Assembly: GCA_973895155.1 (NCBI GenBank)
Contig: OZ316894.1
Span: forward strand, 17,484,001-17,548,000
From: Marsupella aquatica
Lineage: Eukaryota > Marchantiophyta
Length of the DNA: 64,000 nucleotides
Direction of reading: 5' to 3'
The notes under the pieces were generated by a model. The model was not told where the DNA came from, ran no database searches, and saw only the letters and a list, made by a program, of their open reading frames with translations. Positions 23,306-36,725 of the stretch are shown piece by piece. How positions within the stretch are numbered: position 1 is the stretch's first letter; each line of letters opens with the position of its first letter. A program made the translations under genes and the position numbers.

Positions 23306-24899
23306 CTCATTTGAAACATGTATCTGATCCATCTTGAGTGTCTTTGTCAAAAGGAACCGCTAGATCTGGCAGTTAACCCATTGGCCAAATAAGTTTTTGG
23401 TGAAATTACAGTCAGGAATTTTTATGGGTCTTACATTGTTGCCAGACAGTATTTCAGGTAAGAATTTGGCAAAACATTGCCAAAATTAATCCGTGGACCC
23501 CCATGCCAGCCCCCATGTTAGTTTAGAGGCAGCTATCTAGAAACTGAAGCCTAGATGGACCTCCAAATCTAAAGAAAAAAATTTCAAAAATGGACAAGTC
23601 AATGTTTGAAACTTGAAACAGTTGCCTACTTGGCAACCATAATTAGCATCAATCGCAAAACCAACTGCAATGTGAAAAAACTGTTTAATGTGTGGGTAGC
23701 TTAATTGCTTACTTCAGCAAAACGGTGCTCGACGGTTTCCTCCAAGTACCGAAGGGATGCACTCAAGTTGCATCGAAAGTAATCACTTTTCAATTCCTAC
23801 ACGCAGATAGACGAAGAGAGAGAAGTCATCAAATCACTAACTTTGCATAATAGTTGAAGTCAGACAAAAAGTTTCATGGAAACAAATCTCCAATTGTGGA
23901 ATTTGCATGGAATCGATCGAAAGCTAGAGAAATTTAGAAACTCATGACCACTTTAGGACTTGATAAAATCTCCCAATGTTACACACTCATTGGAAAGCCA
24001 GAGAACATTGGAAACTTATAATCTCCTAAGAACTCAACTAAATCTATCAATGTTAAGTTCATTAAACAGCTAAAGAAATTATAAAATTAAGAATCTATTA
24101 TAGTACTTGATAAAATTTGTCAATTTTAGGTTCATTCTCATGGAAGGGGTCAACATTTCAAGGGTTGTACAACAAAGATTTCTATTCACGTTAGAGATTA
24201 TGAAATCACGGGTAAATCTATTTTTCAAATTACTTACTCAATAATTACCAAATGACAACAATGCTGAGTTCATCAGGACTGTCTCTTCAAGATCTTTCTA
24301 ACGCCATATTATACGTGAGTTTTCATTATGATTTGACTCAGCAATGTCAAATCAAAAATTGCTACCGAGAAAATTTCATGTTTTGAATAAAATCAAAATG
24401 TAAATAAAGCCGTTACTGGGGACAGTTTTACCTCAATCTTTTTGTCTTTTTATTTGTATGTCAATTTTTTTACATTATTTTTTACGGCATGGCATCCAAG
24501 TTTTTACAGCAAACTTGCCACAAACACGAATGCAAAAGTTTATTTTATCCAAAAACAAGTCTCTTCATGTTTGCAGCGTGCCATGATGATGTTTTTCCAG
24601 TTTTTTTTCTGCTACCTTGCAAGGACATGTGTTTGCTATGTATTTTAACCAAGACATACTTTTCCATACCAGTTCCCCCATGTAAAATAGTGTTGGCTGT
24701 CACTTTTGGATTTTACACTATTGTAAAATAAATGAGGTCATGGCAAATTACACAATAAATGGGTCTATGGAAAATTGGCTAATGGAAGATGTATAGTCTC
24801 AACAAAATTTTGCCAAAAGTGGCCAAGATTTTTTGAGAGAGGAAATTAACCAATTTTCACCGCGACAGAAAAAGCGGGCAAGTACCTGAAAGGGCCATT

Positions 24900-25340
24900 T
24901 GGTATGCTCTTCACAGTTGGTCGCCCTATCTATCTAAAGGACAGTACGCATCTTCAATGACCATGTTAAACCAGAACTGCACCTATAAAGAGCTGGTTGC
25001 TCTTTCTATCTAAAGGACAGTAGGCGTCTTCAATCACCATATTGAACCACAACTGCACCTATGGAGAACTATACACAATCCACCATATTAAACCACAATT
25101 GTATCTATGGAGAACTACTCCCTAGCAGGTTATCGGTAACTCTCATTATAAAGTACCGAGGTTCATGAATCATTATAAAGTGCAGAGTTTCATGAATGGG
25201 CTCCACGGTATTAAACCACAAGTGCACCTATAGAGACTATACACAATCCACCATATTAAACCACAATTGTATATATGGAGAACTACTCCCTAGCAGGTTA
25301 TCGGTAACTCTCTCATTATAAAGTGCAGAGGTTCATGAAT
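24900..25340 (+). repeat. Nested direct duplications
   Basis: A segment with TATCTAAAGGACAGTA and ATATTGAACCACAACTGCAC repeats at about 24915 and 24990. A longer unit starting CTATACACAATCCACCATAT and including CTAGCAGGTTATCGGTAACT repeats with a 168 bp period (25069 and 25237). Confidence 0.8.
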
Positions 25341-27841
25341 GGGGCTTAGAGCTCCACAAAAGGTGGTGAGTGCTCCACTTCGACACCCTTCACCACACGA
25401 GTAGTGAGGGAGGGTAATAAGGGATGGGGCTTCCTTGTGTGGTTTAATAATTTGCTTCTATGCGGGTCATGATTCTTCATGCGGGTCCGATGTTCCCAAT
25501 CCTCCTTGCGATTGACTCTGGCACAAGACGGCAATCATCGTGGCGTCAGCGCCCGTTTTGGCACCAATCCCGCTCGGAAAACTTGTCCCACCATTAAGTC
25601 TGTTTTGGACTTCTCTCTGTCTTTTCTTGCCGAGATTCAATCGCGCTCCGCAATACTCTACTTTTTCCTTTTTATCTGGAACGAATTCAACTTCAGAACC
25701 ACACGAAACGAAGAGCAGGACCACGCGAAGTGGGCGGTCGAGACACAGTCATCCGGGACCGTCTACAAAATAGACCGGTGATCTGATCTGGTCTCCATTT
25801 CACACCTTCGGCAGTGCCGCCTGCCTGCCTGGGAATGATTCTAGAACTTCGGCTGCTTCAGTTCAACATTAATGGTGGGAAATGAATCAAGCAAGCCAGT
25901 CCTTGCGTTTTGCTTGGGAGGGGGAAGGAGTCTAGCAGATAGTGAGAACTTACACCCAACGTTTTTTCTCGTGGCAAAAACTCGCCAAATTCCACTTCAC
26001 GGAAAAATCTTCACCACTTTTCGCGAAATTTCGTCGCGTTTTCTCTCTTAGATTAGGCAGTTTCCCACCTAGCAGCAGACCCCATGCACTAGAATCTGGC
26101 GGTTATACTTAAGTCTTCGGAGATTCAACTGTCAAATTTTAACCTAGGAGAATTAGGTGAGTAATATTTTGTAGCAACTTCTCCTTCACTCAAGCAGATA
26201 TTGGCCACCCTGCTTCCAGTGCCAGAGCCGATTCATCAATCATCGCCTTCCACCGTTGCAAGCATTCGCCCGGGTGGGAAAGATTTCCGGAAAGACTTGG
26301 CAAACACCACGAAGGGAACAAAATGAAAAGTCAACTCTGGTAACCAAAAGTTAGAGGTGAGAACTGAGAACTGATTCGTTGAATGGAATTCACTGCAATT
26401 TTAAGGCGGACAAAATAAAAGTAAGAATTGACTGGACAGACTGTGGTGCAGGGCCGTCAATCCGCGCGAACCGATTGCCAGACGTCAGCTTTTGATGTCG
26501 TTGGACTCTTTCTTGCAAACGTCTTTGGGCTTGACCGTAAACTAATAAGTATCAACGTCGATCGAGCCCTGACATGGAGTTCACATGGGCTACTGTACTA
26601 GAGAAGGTCCAACAAAGTAGAGGAAATAGTCGAATTGAAGACTGATTAAACCATGGGGCGGCTGTTTGTTTAGTGCAAATGGGTTTATATTATTATTGTG
26701 CCATCGCGAGACGCGTTCCTTTTATCGCAATGCTTTCACTCGACCACGAAATTTGAGGTGCGTCTTGGACCACATCATTACACTAGCTCCTGGTACGCTA
26801 ACGGCCTGAGAAAAGTGCTACCAGGTAGGTGGTAGGAGGAAGGAAGTTTGTTTTTTTGGCCTCGAAAAAACTAATTGAATTCCATTCGAAAAAGTCAGCA
26901 TACAACGCGGGGGGCCCAAAAGCAGGACCGACCCTAAGGGACCAAAGGTCGAGAGAGCCGAGGCCAGAAAAGGCCAGAACCGGAGAAGGATCAGAGCCTC
27001 AAGACGAGGCAGTAACCAAACCAGAAGTTTAAGAAAACTACAGAAGGAGGAAGGAAGCTTTAGAAACGAAAATAATGTTCTTTTTCAGATTTTTCTATCT
27101 TGTGGGGTCTACTTTGGCTTATTATGGACTGTTCTGATTGGGTAACGCTATTGGGTTCCGAATCGGATCAAGATCGTGCTTTGCAAAAGTGTCTGGAAGG
27201 AAGGGCTAGGTAGTGCGCAACTGCGCATGATAGACCCGTGGAAAGCGGGGTGGAAAGTCTGATCATCGAGCGCTTCTCTGTCGGCTGGAAATCGGCATAT
27301 GCTAGATTGGTCTGCGTGCTGTTCAGAATTACTGGGAAGTCCGAACTCTCATCGCGATGCTTGATCCAGGAGAGTGATATCCCATTATAAATTTCCTTAG
27401 GCAGCCTTCATCGATGCAATGGATAAGTTTTGGACGGGCTGAGCATTATAATCAGTGTCAACGTTTATCGGACCTGGCTTCTGGTTTAAAGCAGAAGATC
27501 CGGTCTAAAGCAAACGATCCGGTCTAAACATATCTCGTGGCCAAAATGCTATGCAGCAGTTCGTACCTTGTTCGTCCGTTGTGGTACACTTCCGTTGTAG
27601 TTACATGAGTACCACGCTTGCTGCCTTGAATTGTGGGCAGGGGTTAGGGGTCCGCGTGATGCTGCTCTGTTGCCTCGGTCGACTTCTTGTTTGTGTGGTC
27701 TTCGAGTAAAGAGCACGTACAATCTTCTTAGTTTCACGGTCTCAAATCATATCTCGCAGAATTCAAGCCAGGGTGTTCGAGCTTACGAAACAGAAAACCT
27801 TTTCTCCGCGGTTGAATTTTGATCAGCGCTAGTGCTCCGAA

Positions 27842-29746
27842 ATGGGGATGGGTCCGGTTCTACCGTTCATCAGTTGGGTCTGGTTTAGGATGAAGTGGAT
27901 AGAGATGAAGTACAGACGTGCCGGCCTTGAGTCGAAGCTCATTGAACTAGATGACGGTGTCACAACCATGCACTGCTGGGTTCCGAAAGAAGATCGCTCC
28001 CTTGACAAAAAACAGAGACCTGCGATCCTATTTTTGCAAGGGTTTGGGATGAATGGTACTGTAGGATGGGAGCTGCAGGTACCTACGTTCGCCGAGAACT
28101 TCGATGTCTACGTGCCAGATCTCCTCTTCTTCGGGAAGTCTTTCACGACTGACACGGAACGATCAGAGCAATTCCAGGGCGACTGTCTCAAGAAGATGTT
28201 GGACAGTCTCAACGTTGGTAAGGTGCACGTCGTTGGGACCAGCTATGGTGGAATGATTGCGTACTACATGGCTCACAAGTATCCTAAGCTCGTGGACAAA
28301 TTAGTGGTCGCCAGCTCCGGTGTCATGATGAACCCGACCACGAACGATCGGCTACTGGAGGTGGCCAGCGTGAGCAGCATCAGCGAGTTGCTTGTACCGA
28401 AGGATGTGAAGATGATGAAAAAGGGTATGGGAATTGCTTCTATTTGGCGAACATGGATGATTCCCAACTTCGTGCTCCAAGATTTGTTCGACGTGAGTAC
28501 CAATTTGAACTCCTTTCCTCGATTTGATTTTACCCGTGACATCTTTGCCTGAAATATATTGACCGTTTCCCAAAGTCCTTGGACCGAGCTAGACACTTTC
28601 GAATCACGCCAGACTCCATCGCAGTACAAGTAATTTCACAGCACCTTGGCGGGGTCCTAGTGTTTACCTTCAAAAAGTGAAATAAAGATGGCTCAAGCGT
28701 ATCTGAAGTGGTCCCGTTTTCATATCTCATAGGTTTCCATGATTTTGATGTTTCCACCGTTGATTGTTTTGCTGTGATTGCTGAGGGATGTGCTGTTCCA
28801 TCATTTTCTCGGGCTGATAATCGATTCGGGAGTTATATCAAAAAACGCAATTGTGCCTGCGCAATTTACTTTTGGTGTTGAAAATCCTGTACTGCGGTTC
28901 CTGCTTCGTTGATTACCGGATGGAGCAAGAGCGTCACTTAATGTAAGTAGACACGTTCTGAGTTTAGAAACTGAGCTCGCCGGTACTGACAATGTTTTAC
29001 GCCATTCTCAATTTCCCTCAAGTGGTTCAACACGGAGAACACGGTTCAACGAGAGGAGCTTCTCGGAGGCATGATTACCGGGTCGAAAGGTGCTCCGCCC
29101 GTTCCTACTGTGTCACAGGTAAACTGCCAAACTTCTTGGTTTCCGAATTAGTCAGTTTCCGAATTAGTCAGTTCGCCATCTTTTCTTGCTTTGCACGCTA
29201 CATCTCATCTGAAGAGGTAGGATCACTTCTTTTCTGGTAGGACGAGTGGCTGTCTACCTAGATGCTTTGCTTAGTCCAGTGCCTAGCAGTCCACATCGGT
29301 GTAAGTCCAGTGCCTAGCAGTCCACATCGGTGTAAATCCAATCGGTGCAGTAAACAGTGTGATTGAAGAAGCCTCAAAAGATTGGCACTGAACGCGCACG
29401 TGATTCGTACCTGTGCAGGATGTATTGATCTTATGGGGGACCAAAGATCAAATTTTCTCGCCGAAACTTGCCGAGCAACTAAAGGGGTGAGCAATTGACT
29501 GTTCCCGTCGTGGGTGGCAATAGTCCAGAAATCAATGATTTTCTCCAAATTCTGCGCAGTAGCCAGTGAATGCTCCAGGGGGATTCGTGACTGTAGGGTT
29601 GATGTTTGCAATAATTCGATCCTTCGTGATGCAGGCATTTGGGAGATAAAGCAACTTTAATCTACGTCAAGGGCTGTGGGCACGTGCCCCAAGTGGAAAA
29701 GCCTAAAGTGTACAACTCACACATTCTGGAATTCTTATCAACGTGA
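27842..29746 (+). CDS. Alpha/beta hydrolase (ABHD6/monoacylglycerol-lipase-like)
   Basis: Four exons: 27842-28492, 29023-29118, 29419-29486, 29635-29746; 308 residues. The complete alpha/beta-hydrolase triad is visible: nucleophile Ser134 in GTSYGG, Asp259 in LILWGTKDQIF, and His288 in KGCGHVPQVEKP. The oxyanion region is ILFLQGFGMNG (residues 62-72), and the strand-loop VYVPDLLFFGKS is typical. The segment between the nucleophile and the Asp is the lid. The first 20 residues are hydrophobic/aromatic (FISWVWFRMKWI) and could be a membrane-associated helix. By family it hydrolyses an ester or similar small substrate; the substrate cannot be told. The exon 2 acceptor (AAG before 29023) is not ideal, but the phase and the following ENTVQREELLGGMITG block fit the family. 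Confidence 0.9.
29280..29336 (+). repeat. Two-copy 28 bp tandem repeat in an intron
   Basis: CAGTGCCTAGCAGTCCACAT appears twice head to tail in the third-exon-flanking intron of the alpha/beta hydrolase gene. Confidence 0.85.
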
Positions 29747-31057
29747 AGTACATGTCGACCGACCTAGACTACGATCTTCGACCTAGAGCCGGTCCTACAA
29801 CACCGTCAAGCGGATCCTCGGCAGGTCGTCAGTTGCGATCTCTCGTATGCATTTATGGAAGCATCGACCATGGGCCGTGAACTTTTGTGATGACGCCATG
29901 AAATCAAATGTAGGATACCTTCTTGAAAGCTTCGCGCTTGACGGCAAGCGAGACAGTGGTATCAAAGCGGGGTCCTGGACAACATCGTTATTACATATGG
30001 CGTTGATGACTTTGGACACCATACGCAACTTGGAAATGAGGGTATCCACCGACTTCGGCTGCTGCGCGCTCCAAATTGGCCGTGTCAAATTCGACCCACT
30101 CAATCGACCAGTTTCGTGCTACATACATACAGAAGCCCATCGATCGGTGCGCTGTTGGAGCACAAGGTCGTGCCGTCTTACCTGTGAACTTGACACTGAT
30201 TGCCGATCGAATTTCTTCAGCGTGCTGTGTCTGAACCACAATCAGCTTCTGCTTCACTCAACTTTGAGCTGCCAGGCAGTTTGATGCAAGACATTTTGAA
30301 AGCTGCTGATGTGTTTCTACAGGATTCATAGATGAAATTGTCCAGGGCAAGAAAGTGAAGCATGTGAGTTCTTGCTTAAATTGACTGGTCTAGATTCTAG
30401 AATCCAGTTACTGGAGGAAGTAGCTAGGACCCATTATTTGGCAAACCTGAATCACCAATCTTGAAGGCTTGTATCATATCATGGGGGCATAATTCTTTGG
30501 GGCATAACTTGTAGGGGCAAATATTTTTTCTTTGGAACAGGAGGGGCATCAGGGTCGTAGTATGCAAATTGCAGTATAAATTTCAACACCACAATAGGAA
30601 GGGTCGGTATAGAGGACCTAAGTTGTGCTTATTTAAAATATGGTCAAGTTTATTGACGAAATACTGCTTACCACAGCAAGATTTACAAGGGCTTGAGACT
30701 GGACTAGTGTAGCTTTCCAACTGTCATTCATACAAAACAATCTATCTGTGAACTTTCTCTTATATTGAGAGGTGAGGAGGAATCTGGAGTTCCTTTGCAT
30801 ACCTGGTCCCATGGAAGAAATTTGAATGTCCCCCATCCAAGGCCCCACCAGGCCAGGTGAAATAGGGGCCCTTGGTTATGAGCTATGACCTCATGATCAA
30901 AATTTGCAACATACAGATGACTAACATGAATTAGGACAAGTTGAGAATAGTTGATTAAATTGTGCAATGTTTGGCAATTTATTGTGGGTATTGGCGTGTA
31001 TGCCTGAGCTTTGCTCATGAATTGATGATGATTCCTCATAATAGATGGTGAATACCA

Positions 31058-31405
31058 TGATGAGTCTTTCCATTTCCATCGCAACTATAGTTGTGCCCCT
31101 ATAATCATAGTCTAAAGGTTTCCTAGCTTCAATCCCTTTATTAGATTGATTGTCACTCTTGATTTAGTTGAAACATAAGTGACAATGTGTACACAAGAGC
31201 CATTCTTTGAGCACCTTTGTCATTTTTTTGGAGTTAATTGGTCTTTCCAATTCCACCGCAACCATAGTTGTGCCCCCCATAATCCTAGTCTAAAGGATTT
31301 CCTAGCTTTGAAGGCCTTTATTAGATAGATTGTCACTCTTGATTTAGTTGAAATATAAGTGACAACTTGTACACAGTGAGCCATTCTTTGAGCATCTTTA
31401 CCCCC
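31058..31405 (+). repeat. Two direct copies of a 165-180 bp unit
   Basis: Copies at about 31058 and 31239 share CAACCATAGTTGTGCCCC, TAGTCTAAAGG, GATTGTCACTCTTGATTTAG and GAGCCATTCTTTGAGCA. Diverged by scattered changes. Confidence 0.85.
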
Positions 31406-32885
31406 TACTGTCACTCCGTTGTTGATACCAAACATCAGAGCAAGGAAATTCATGGCAATCAATGCTGAAAACAGAAACAGACGAAAAACAAGCAAAATGC
31501 ATCAAGAATACAGAAACACAATAAAAGGCTTTGACCAAATTGAGCTTTCAAAAAATTGTGCCTCAATTTCATTGGTCCTGCACCACGTTCAAATCGTCTT
31601 GTATGGCCCTCAGTCTTGATAGGTACTTGATTCAAAAATATAAAACGTGAGGGTTCTCCCCTCAAGTCAGTTCCACAGGATGAAGTTCAGGAAAAAAGTG
31701 CCTCAATCCCCCTGAAACAAACCTATTCCTGACTTTATTATTATCCAGAGCTTTTCAATTCAAATCTGAAATTTATTGTAGATTGATGAGTGATAGTGAA
31801 TGTTCTAGTGTTTAGTTTGAGAGCCAATTACTTTTTTAAATAGGGACTTTAACAGGAAGGCAGGCCTCATATTTGCAGACTTCACAATTTGAGAAGTGAA
31901 ATTGTTGTTGGATGGGACACAAATGCTTAATGAACCCCCACGTACAGATTTAAAGTCACCCCAAGACCCTAGTTTATTTAGTAAACTATAAAAAACAACA
32001 CAAAACTTGGTATAGTATACGATGTGGCCAATCTTTACAGCGTAAGACCCCCAATTTTGAAACTGAAGTGGATGAGGAGGTGGGTTAGCAAACACAACAT
32101 TTATCCCTGTGTGCATTTGACCAAGCCATGAGCAGACCGTGAGAGTCTTTGACGGAACACAAATTTTGAATTCTGTGAAGAAAGCTTACTCCACTTTTTC
32201 TAAGAAACAACTCAGTCTAATCTAGGACAAACAACAGCCTATGTGTAGCATTTTATGTCATACAAATCAATTTAAATTAGCGCGTCTACAGAGATGTCTT
32301 GACTTGGATGTAATCCTATTTGCTGGCAGCCATCGATTTAAATTAGCTTGTCTAGGTGACTTGGTTTGCTTGTAATCCTTCTTGCTGTACAGTGCTTTTG
32401 TCGGTATTGCTGTACTTTTGTGACAGAATGAAAGCTAAAGCTCACTGGGGCTTGTCCCTTTAGTTTTCCAACAAAAAAAAACAAGTTCTGTTTATATGCA
32501 TTAACTTAAAATACATTCATTATCACTCACATGGTCCTTTGGTGACTCATTATGCGCAGTCCAATCGGAGAGGGAAAATTCAATTTTGCAAGATTGATGT
32601 ATGTGTATCAAGGTCATGGTTGAGTTCTGAGCAATCATAGTTTGACAGTGCTAGATTTCTAATGCATCTGACATGCTCACATTGCACATGTCTTAGAGAT
32701 GGTTGAACTTTTGATTACTTTATGAGGCCCTATTGTTGACAGTTTTTCATTCAAAATAATATAGGAGCTACCTCCTTTAATTTATTTAAGAATTTGATCT
32801 TCAGAAGCCCTTAACATTTGAGTTTAACTTTCATTTTCCTCTTTTGATGATGGAGTCATTCAGAATGCTCTATTTATTAAAGCTC

Positions 32886-33092
32886 CAATGGGGACCAACC
32901 TTGGCACGCCGGACTCCTAACGATATGGGTTAGAGTTCAATTCTATGTCCAAGTACAGAATGTTCATTGCACTTACATTTTTTCACCTTGTACCTTTTAA
33001 TTTCGAAGCCTAAGGATTGTGTTAGAGTTCAATTCTATGTCCAAGTACAGAATTTTCATTATAAGTACGGTTTTTCACCTTGTACCTTTTGA
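32886..33092 (+). repeat. SINE-like head with a 92 bp tandem duplication
   Basis: The first part has an A-box-like TTGGCACGCCGG and a B-box-like GAGTTCAATTCT about 30 bases later, as in tRNA-derived SINEs. The segment starting GTTAGAGTTCAATTCTATGT and ending CACCTTGTACCTTTT occurs twice (32929 and 33021). The tRNA-like assignment is weak; the duplication is clear. Confidence 0.5.
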
Positions 33093-33537
33093 TGTCAAAT
33101 GAGTATACTTTTGTTACGTGATCTCTCTCTCCCAAAAGTACATGTACCTACTATGATTAACATTAATTGTCATTCTCATTTCCAATTATATGAATTGATA
33201 GTTTATAAGAATCTGAAGTCTCCATGGATCACAAGGTTGGTCTTAGAAAACCCAACAGAGCACATTTCCCAAAATTTGACTATAATTATAATAGCTTGAT
33301 ATTCAAAAAATTAAATATTTTTTAGGTTTGGGGACATGCTAAATGAGTAGGTAAGCTACACATCCATCAAAGTGACAGGGAAGCTTCGCCAATTTGGTTC
33401 AGTTTTTATTATAGAATGGAGAGGGGTATGTTCCACTACATTATTTTTCATTGTGTTAATTTGAAATATTTAGGCTTGTGTTTTTTTAAGTCTTTTCTCT
33501 AGTTGCCTTGCAGGTGCAAAACTAAGAATTATTGTAA

Positions 33538-33742
33538 GACTCATTTGTCATTGCACACCAGGGAGATGGCACATTTGAGACTCACTTTGAGAGAGATCAT
33601 GGCCTCGGGCAAGATGCCCTTTGCACACTCCACTGGCTTGCAAGGCGAGAATGTCTAGCCTACTGGACTCATTTGTCATTGCACACCAGGGAGATCGCAC
33701 GCTCCACTGGCTTGCAAGGCGAGAATGTCTAGCCTACTGGAC
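33538..33742 (+). repeat. Direct duplication with internal deletion
   Basis: GACTCATTTGTCATTGCACA begins both copies (33538 and 33666), and both end with GGCTTGCAAGGCGAGAATGT and CTAGCCTACTGGAC. The second copy lacks about 50 internal bases. Confidence 0.88.
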
Positions 33743-36725
33743 TTGCAAATGAATTGACGCATGAAAGTAGTGCTTTCAAAGCTATGTGTATCAATAATCA
33801 TGCATTAGTTCCTTTGGGGACATTGGATAAAAAATAAATCATGCATTAGACTTCATTTGGGAGAGCCAGGTGATTTAGCCTAAGCGGGGGAGAGTACACA
33901 CATTGTGTAGACCAGAGAGTTGGTAACAAAGAAAGAAGAGTATTCAAATACCATGCACAGGGCATATATCTTTACGTCAAATTTCAGCTGCCCAGATATT
34001 CCAGGCACATGGCTCATGAGGGAGAGGTCTTGTGGTCAAATATCACTTAGTTAGTTTGCTCCCTGCCATCCCAACTCTTGAGAGAGTGTGGTGTGCAAAT
34101 GTCTGGTTGTGGTGGCATGTCCAGATACAATGTGATCTCGCCCTGTGAGATGCCCTGTAATGGAAGGCATTCAAGTCAAGCTCCACCTGGCTATGTTCTC
34201 TGTCCCCCTTGAAATGCCCTGCAGGCATATGGACATATTGGCCATCTGGTGCCCTGGCTCTGCTCGGGAATGAGCAATATACACCCTGACTGAGCTACTG
34301 AACTGTGTTGTAGGGACAAGTAAGGCTTGAATGTAAAAAGCCTAAGAGCAGTAGAGCACTAGCTGTATTGTGGGAACCATCAGGTTTGTGCATGTCCTGC
34401 ATGAAAAACATAATATTTTTATCTTTCATATTATAGTGCAACGAGCCCTATGCCTGTGCAACAAAGACTGTGCACATGTCCATAGGGAGTCAGGCCAGGG
34501 CATTTATGGGGTAGCGGGAAACATATATGTACAGGGGTGCACATTTTTTCCATCAATGATCAAGGAAAACAGCTAATAGAATCCAACCACTGTGGATGTT
34601 TCCCGCCTAGGAGCTTTTTTGTATTGGGATTAAGGACGAAAAATGTTGGGATCTCTTGTTTTAGTTGTAGATTGCCATAAAAATATCAGTATGTTTAATT
34701 ATTTTTCACTTGGAAATTGATAGATCACGGTTTCACATGAATTTTCTTAGAATATTCTTGAAATATGCATTGTAATTGTTTTCCAGAGTTTCACAAACTA
34801 TTGACGTATCGGTCATGAGGTTTTCAGTGCACCTATATCAAACAAATTAAAAAAAACACAATCCGTTAGCTTTTTTAACCAGAGATGACTGATGCCTCTG
34901 TTTTTAATTAAGGTTGAAAGGAAACAATGGAATTTAAAAAGTGCTTCAATGAAACTTTTCGAGAATGTTGTTTCCAACGAAATCATATTCAAAACTGGTT
35001 TTGAAACCTTTGCACTTTACCGGGCTTTTCAGTTTATTGTGGAGTACTAATTGTTCAGTAGGGTTTTTAGTTCTTGTGTCCTTGACATGTTGAGGCTCTC
35101 TGACTTTTTGGTCTTTCTGGGTTTCCCCTCATCATTGTTTCTCCTAGCTTTGGGATTCCGTTTCCAGCTTTGACAATTGTTATTCTTGTTTTTTGTTTGA
35201 GGCTCGACAATTTGGTTCTTGGGTTTTTTCCAACCTTTTTCCAAAACAAGTTACTAAACTAAACATGCAAGTCTAAGTAATATTCAACTCCTATCTCAGA
35301 AAATTGCCATAATTGTTTATTTACTGGGCGAATCTGCGCGTCCCACGGGTCAGGTACACAATGAGTCCGGCTCTGACACATCTGTACTGACCACCGACGG
35401 TGCGCCCAAACGCAGTCATCTTTGGCCATAGGGCGACGGTAGAGCAGAGGGAGGGAGAGCAACGGCAGAGACAAGAACGACGTGACAGCGTGACACCCAA
35501 CGAGTCGAATTACACACAAGAACTGAAGTGACAGTGTGACACCCAACGGGTGAACAGGGGGGACGAAGTGAAGCGGTACAGAACTACTACTACTTATGCT
35601 GCTGCTTCTTCTCCTGCTCACTCCTTTCTTCGAGGCCCCAGGGGACTGGAGTGACGCCTGGGCCTGGAATTCTGCTTCGTCCATCTTCGTGACAGCTGAG
35701 TGAGGAATTCGATCAAGCCACTAGTGAAGAATCAGACGCTTTTGAGCGGGCTGACCGCCTCGCTGGAAGGAGGAAAGTAGGAAGGCAAGTAGGCAGAGCC
35801 GGCCTTCTCGTCGAGAGATGGCGGTGGTCGAGTAGGGTAGGCCAACGAGAAGCGACGAGCGGATGGAGGCTGAGGGCTGAGAGAAACGGGGAGGGGGAGC
35901 GAGCGAGCGAGCTAGCTCGATCTTGGAAGGTTGCAGCTTGTCCGTAGCAGGGAATCAATCGATGGAGGCCGGAGCTTTTCTTGCAGATCTAGGAGCGGAG
36001 AGCGCGGGAGATTTTGAATGGATTTTACACGGAAACGGAGTGTCGTCGGTTCAGTCAGTGGTCACCGGTTAGCTGGGTGGCTGATCAGAGGGGAAAGATT
36101 TCAGGTGGAAGGGAACAGACTTAGGTCTTCCAAGACGTTCTGATGAGCTCGAGCTCGAGCTCGGAGAGCTAGTGAGCAGGTAATTGGACTGTTGATCGGG
36201 CCGCGTCGGATCCCCTCGGGCTGTAACACCGGTGATGTTCGATGCCAGGCATGCACAGGCTGTGCAAGGATTTTTTACTCCGAGAAGTGGGAGCAGCCTG
36301 CGGCAATTAAACACAGGTTCAGTGGCACTGTAGCGGTGTTGCAAGGTCGGTGTGGGACTTTATCGTGGCTGTGCGTCAGAGGTCGCCGACTCCCATTCTG
36401 CTATTTGTCATTGCTTTTGGCAAGAACAAGTAAGGCTTTTGGCAGCTGATGCTCTAGTGCTACCTTTCAGCGCTGCGTCTTTTTACCTCAGCTCAACCGA
36501 TGATCTCGCTCTTACGAGACCGAAATACACACGACGAGGCTTCCACACCATTTTTACGCATGACTCAAGTTGGAAATTAATCTATAGTCTCCGCAAGCTG
36601 AAGGGTATTCGCAATCTTGATGAATTCTTTAGATATAGATGAACCAGTTTGAAGGTTGAAGGCGACACAGATTAGTTCGGGAAGTAATACCAGGAAGATC
36701 AGAGCGGTATTGGATAGAAAGAAAA

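Larger units (their letters stand above)
19413..27841. other. Long intergenic stretch with tandem duplications
   Basis: About 8.4 kb in which I recognise no gene. Open frames are short and mutually overlapping, without domain-like composition. Contents that can be seen: a 46 bp duplication (20815-20906), a perfect 71 bp duplication (21983-22125), a four-unit minisatellite (22370-22800), a dispersed ATCTTTT-rich repeat (23030-23305), and larger duplications at 24.9-25.34 kb. From about 27.5 kb the DNA becomes GC-balanced and should contain the promoter of the alpha/beta hydrolase gene. Confidence 0.5.
29747..36725. other. Intergenic region before the PGAP1-like gene
   Basis: About 7 kb with no gene I can support. 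It holds direct duplications at 31.06-31.40, 32.27-32.39, 32.93-33.09 and 33.54-33.74 kb, plus a possible SINE head at 32.89 kb. A GC-richer zone at 35.3-36.7 kb, with a GAGCTC repeat near 36150, probably contains the promoter and 5' leader of the PGAP1-like gene. Confidence 0.5.

Noticed and set aside
25340-25781. Overlapping frames in a GC-balanced island
   Set aside because: Short, on both strands, without family-like sequence or splice support.
29795-30284. Overlapping open frames on both strands after the alpha/beta hydrolase gene
   Set aside because: Neither strand gives a recognised domain, and frames overlap mutually; could be relic retroelement sequence but no diagnostic motif is seen.
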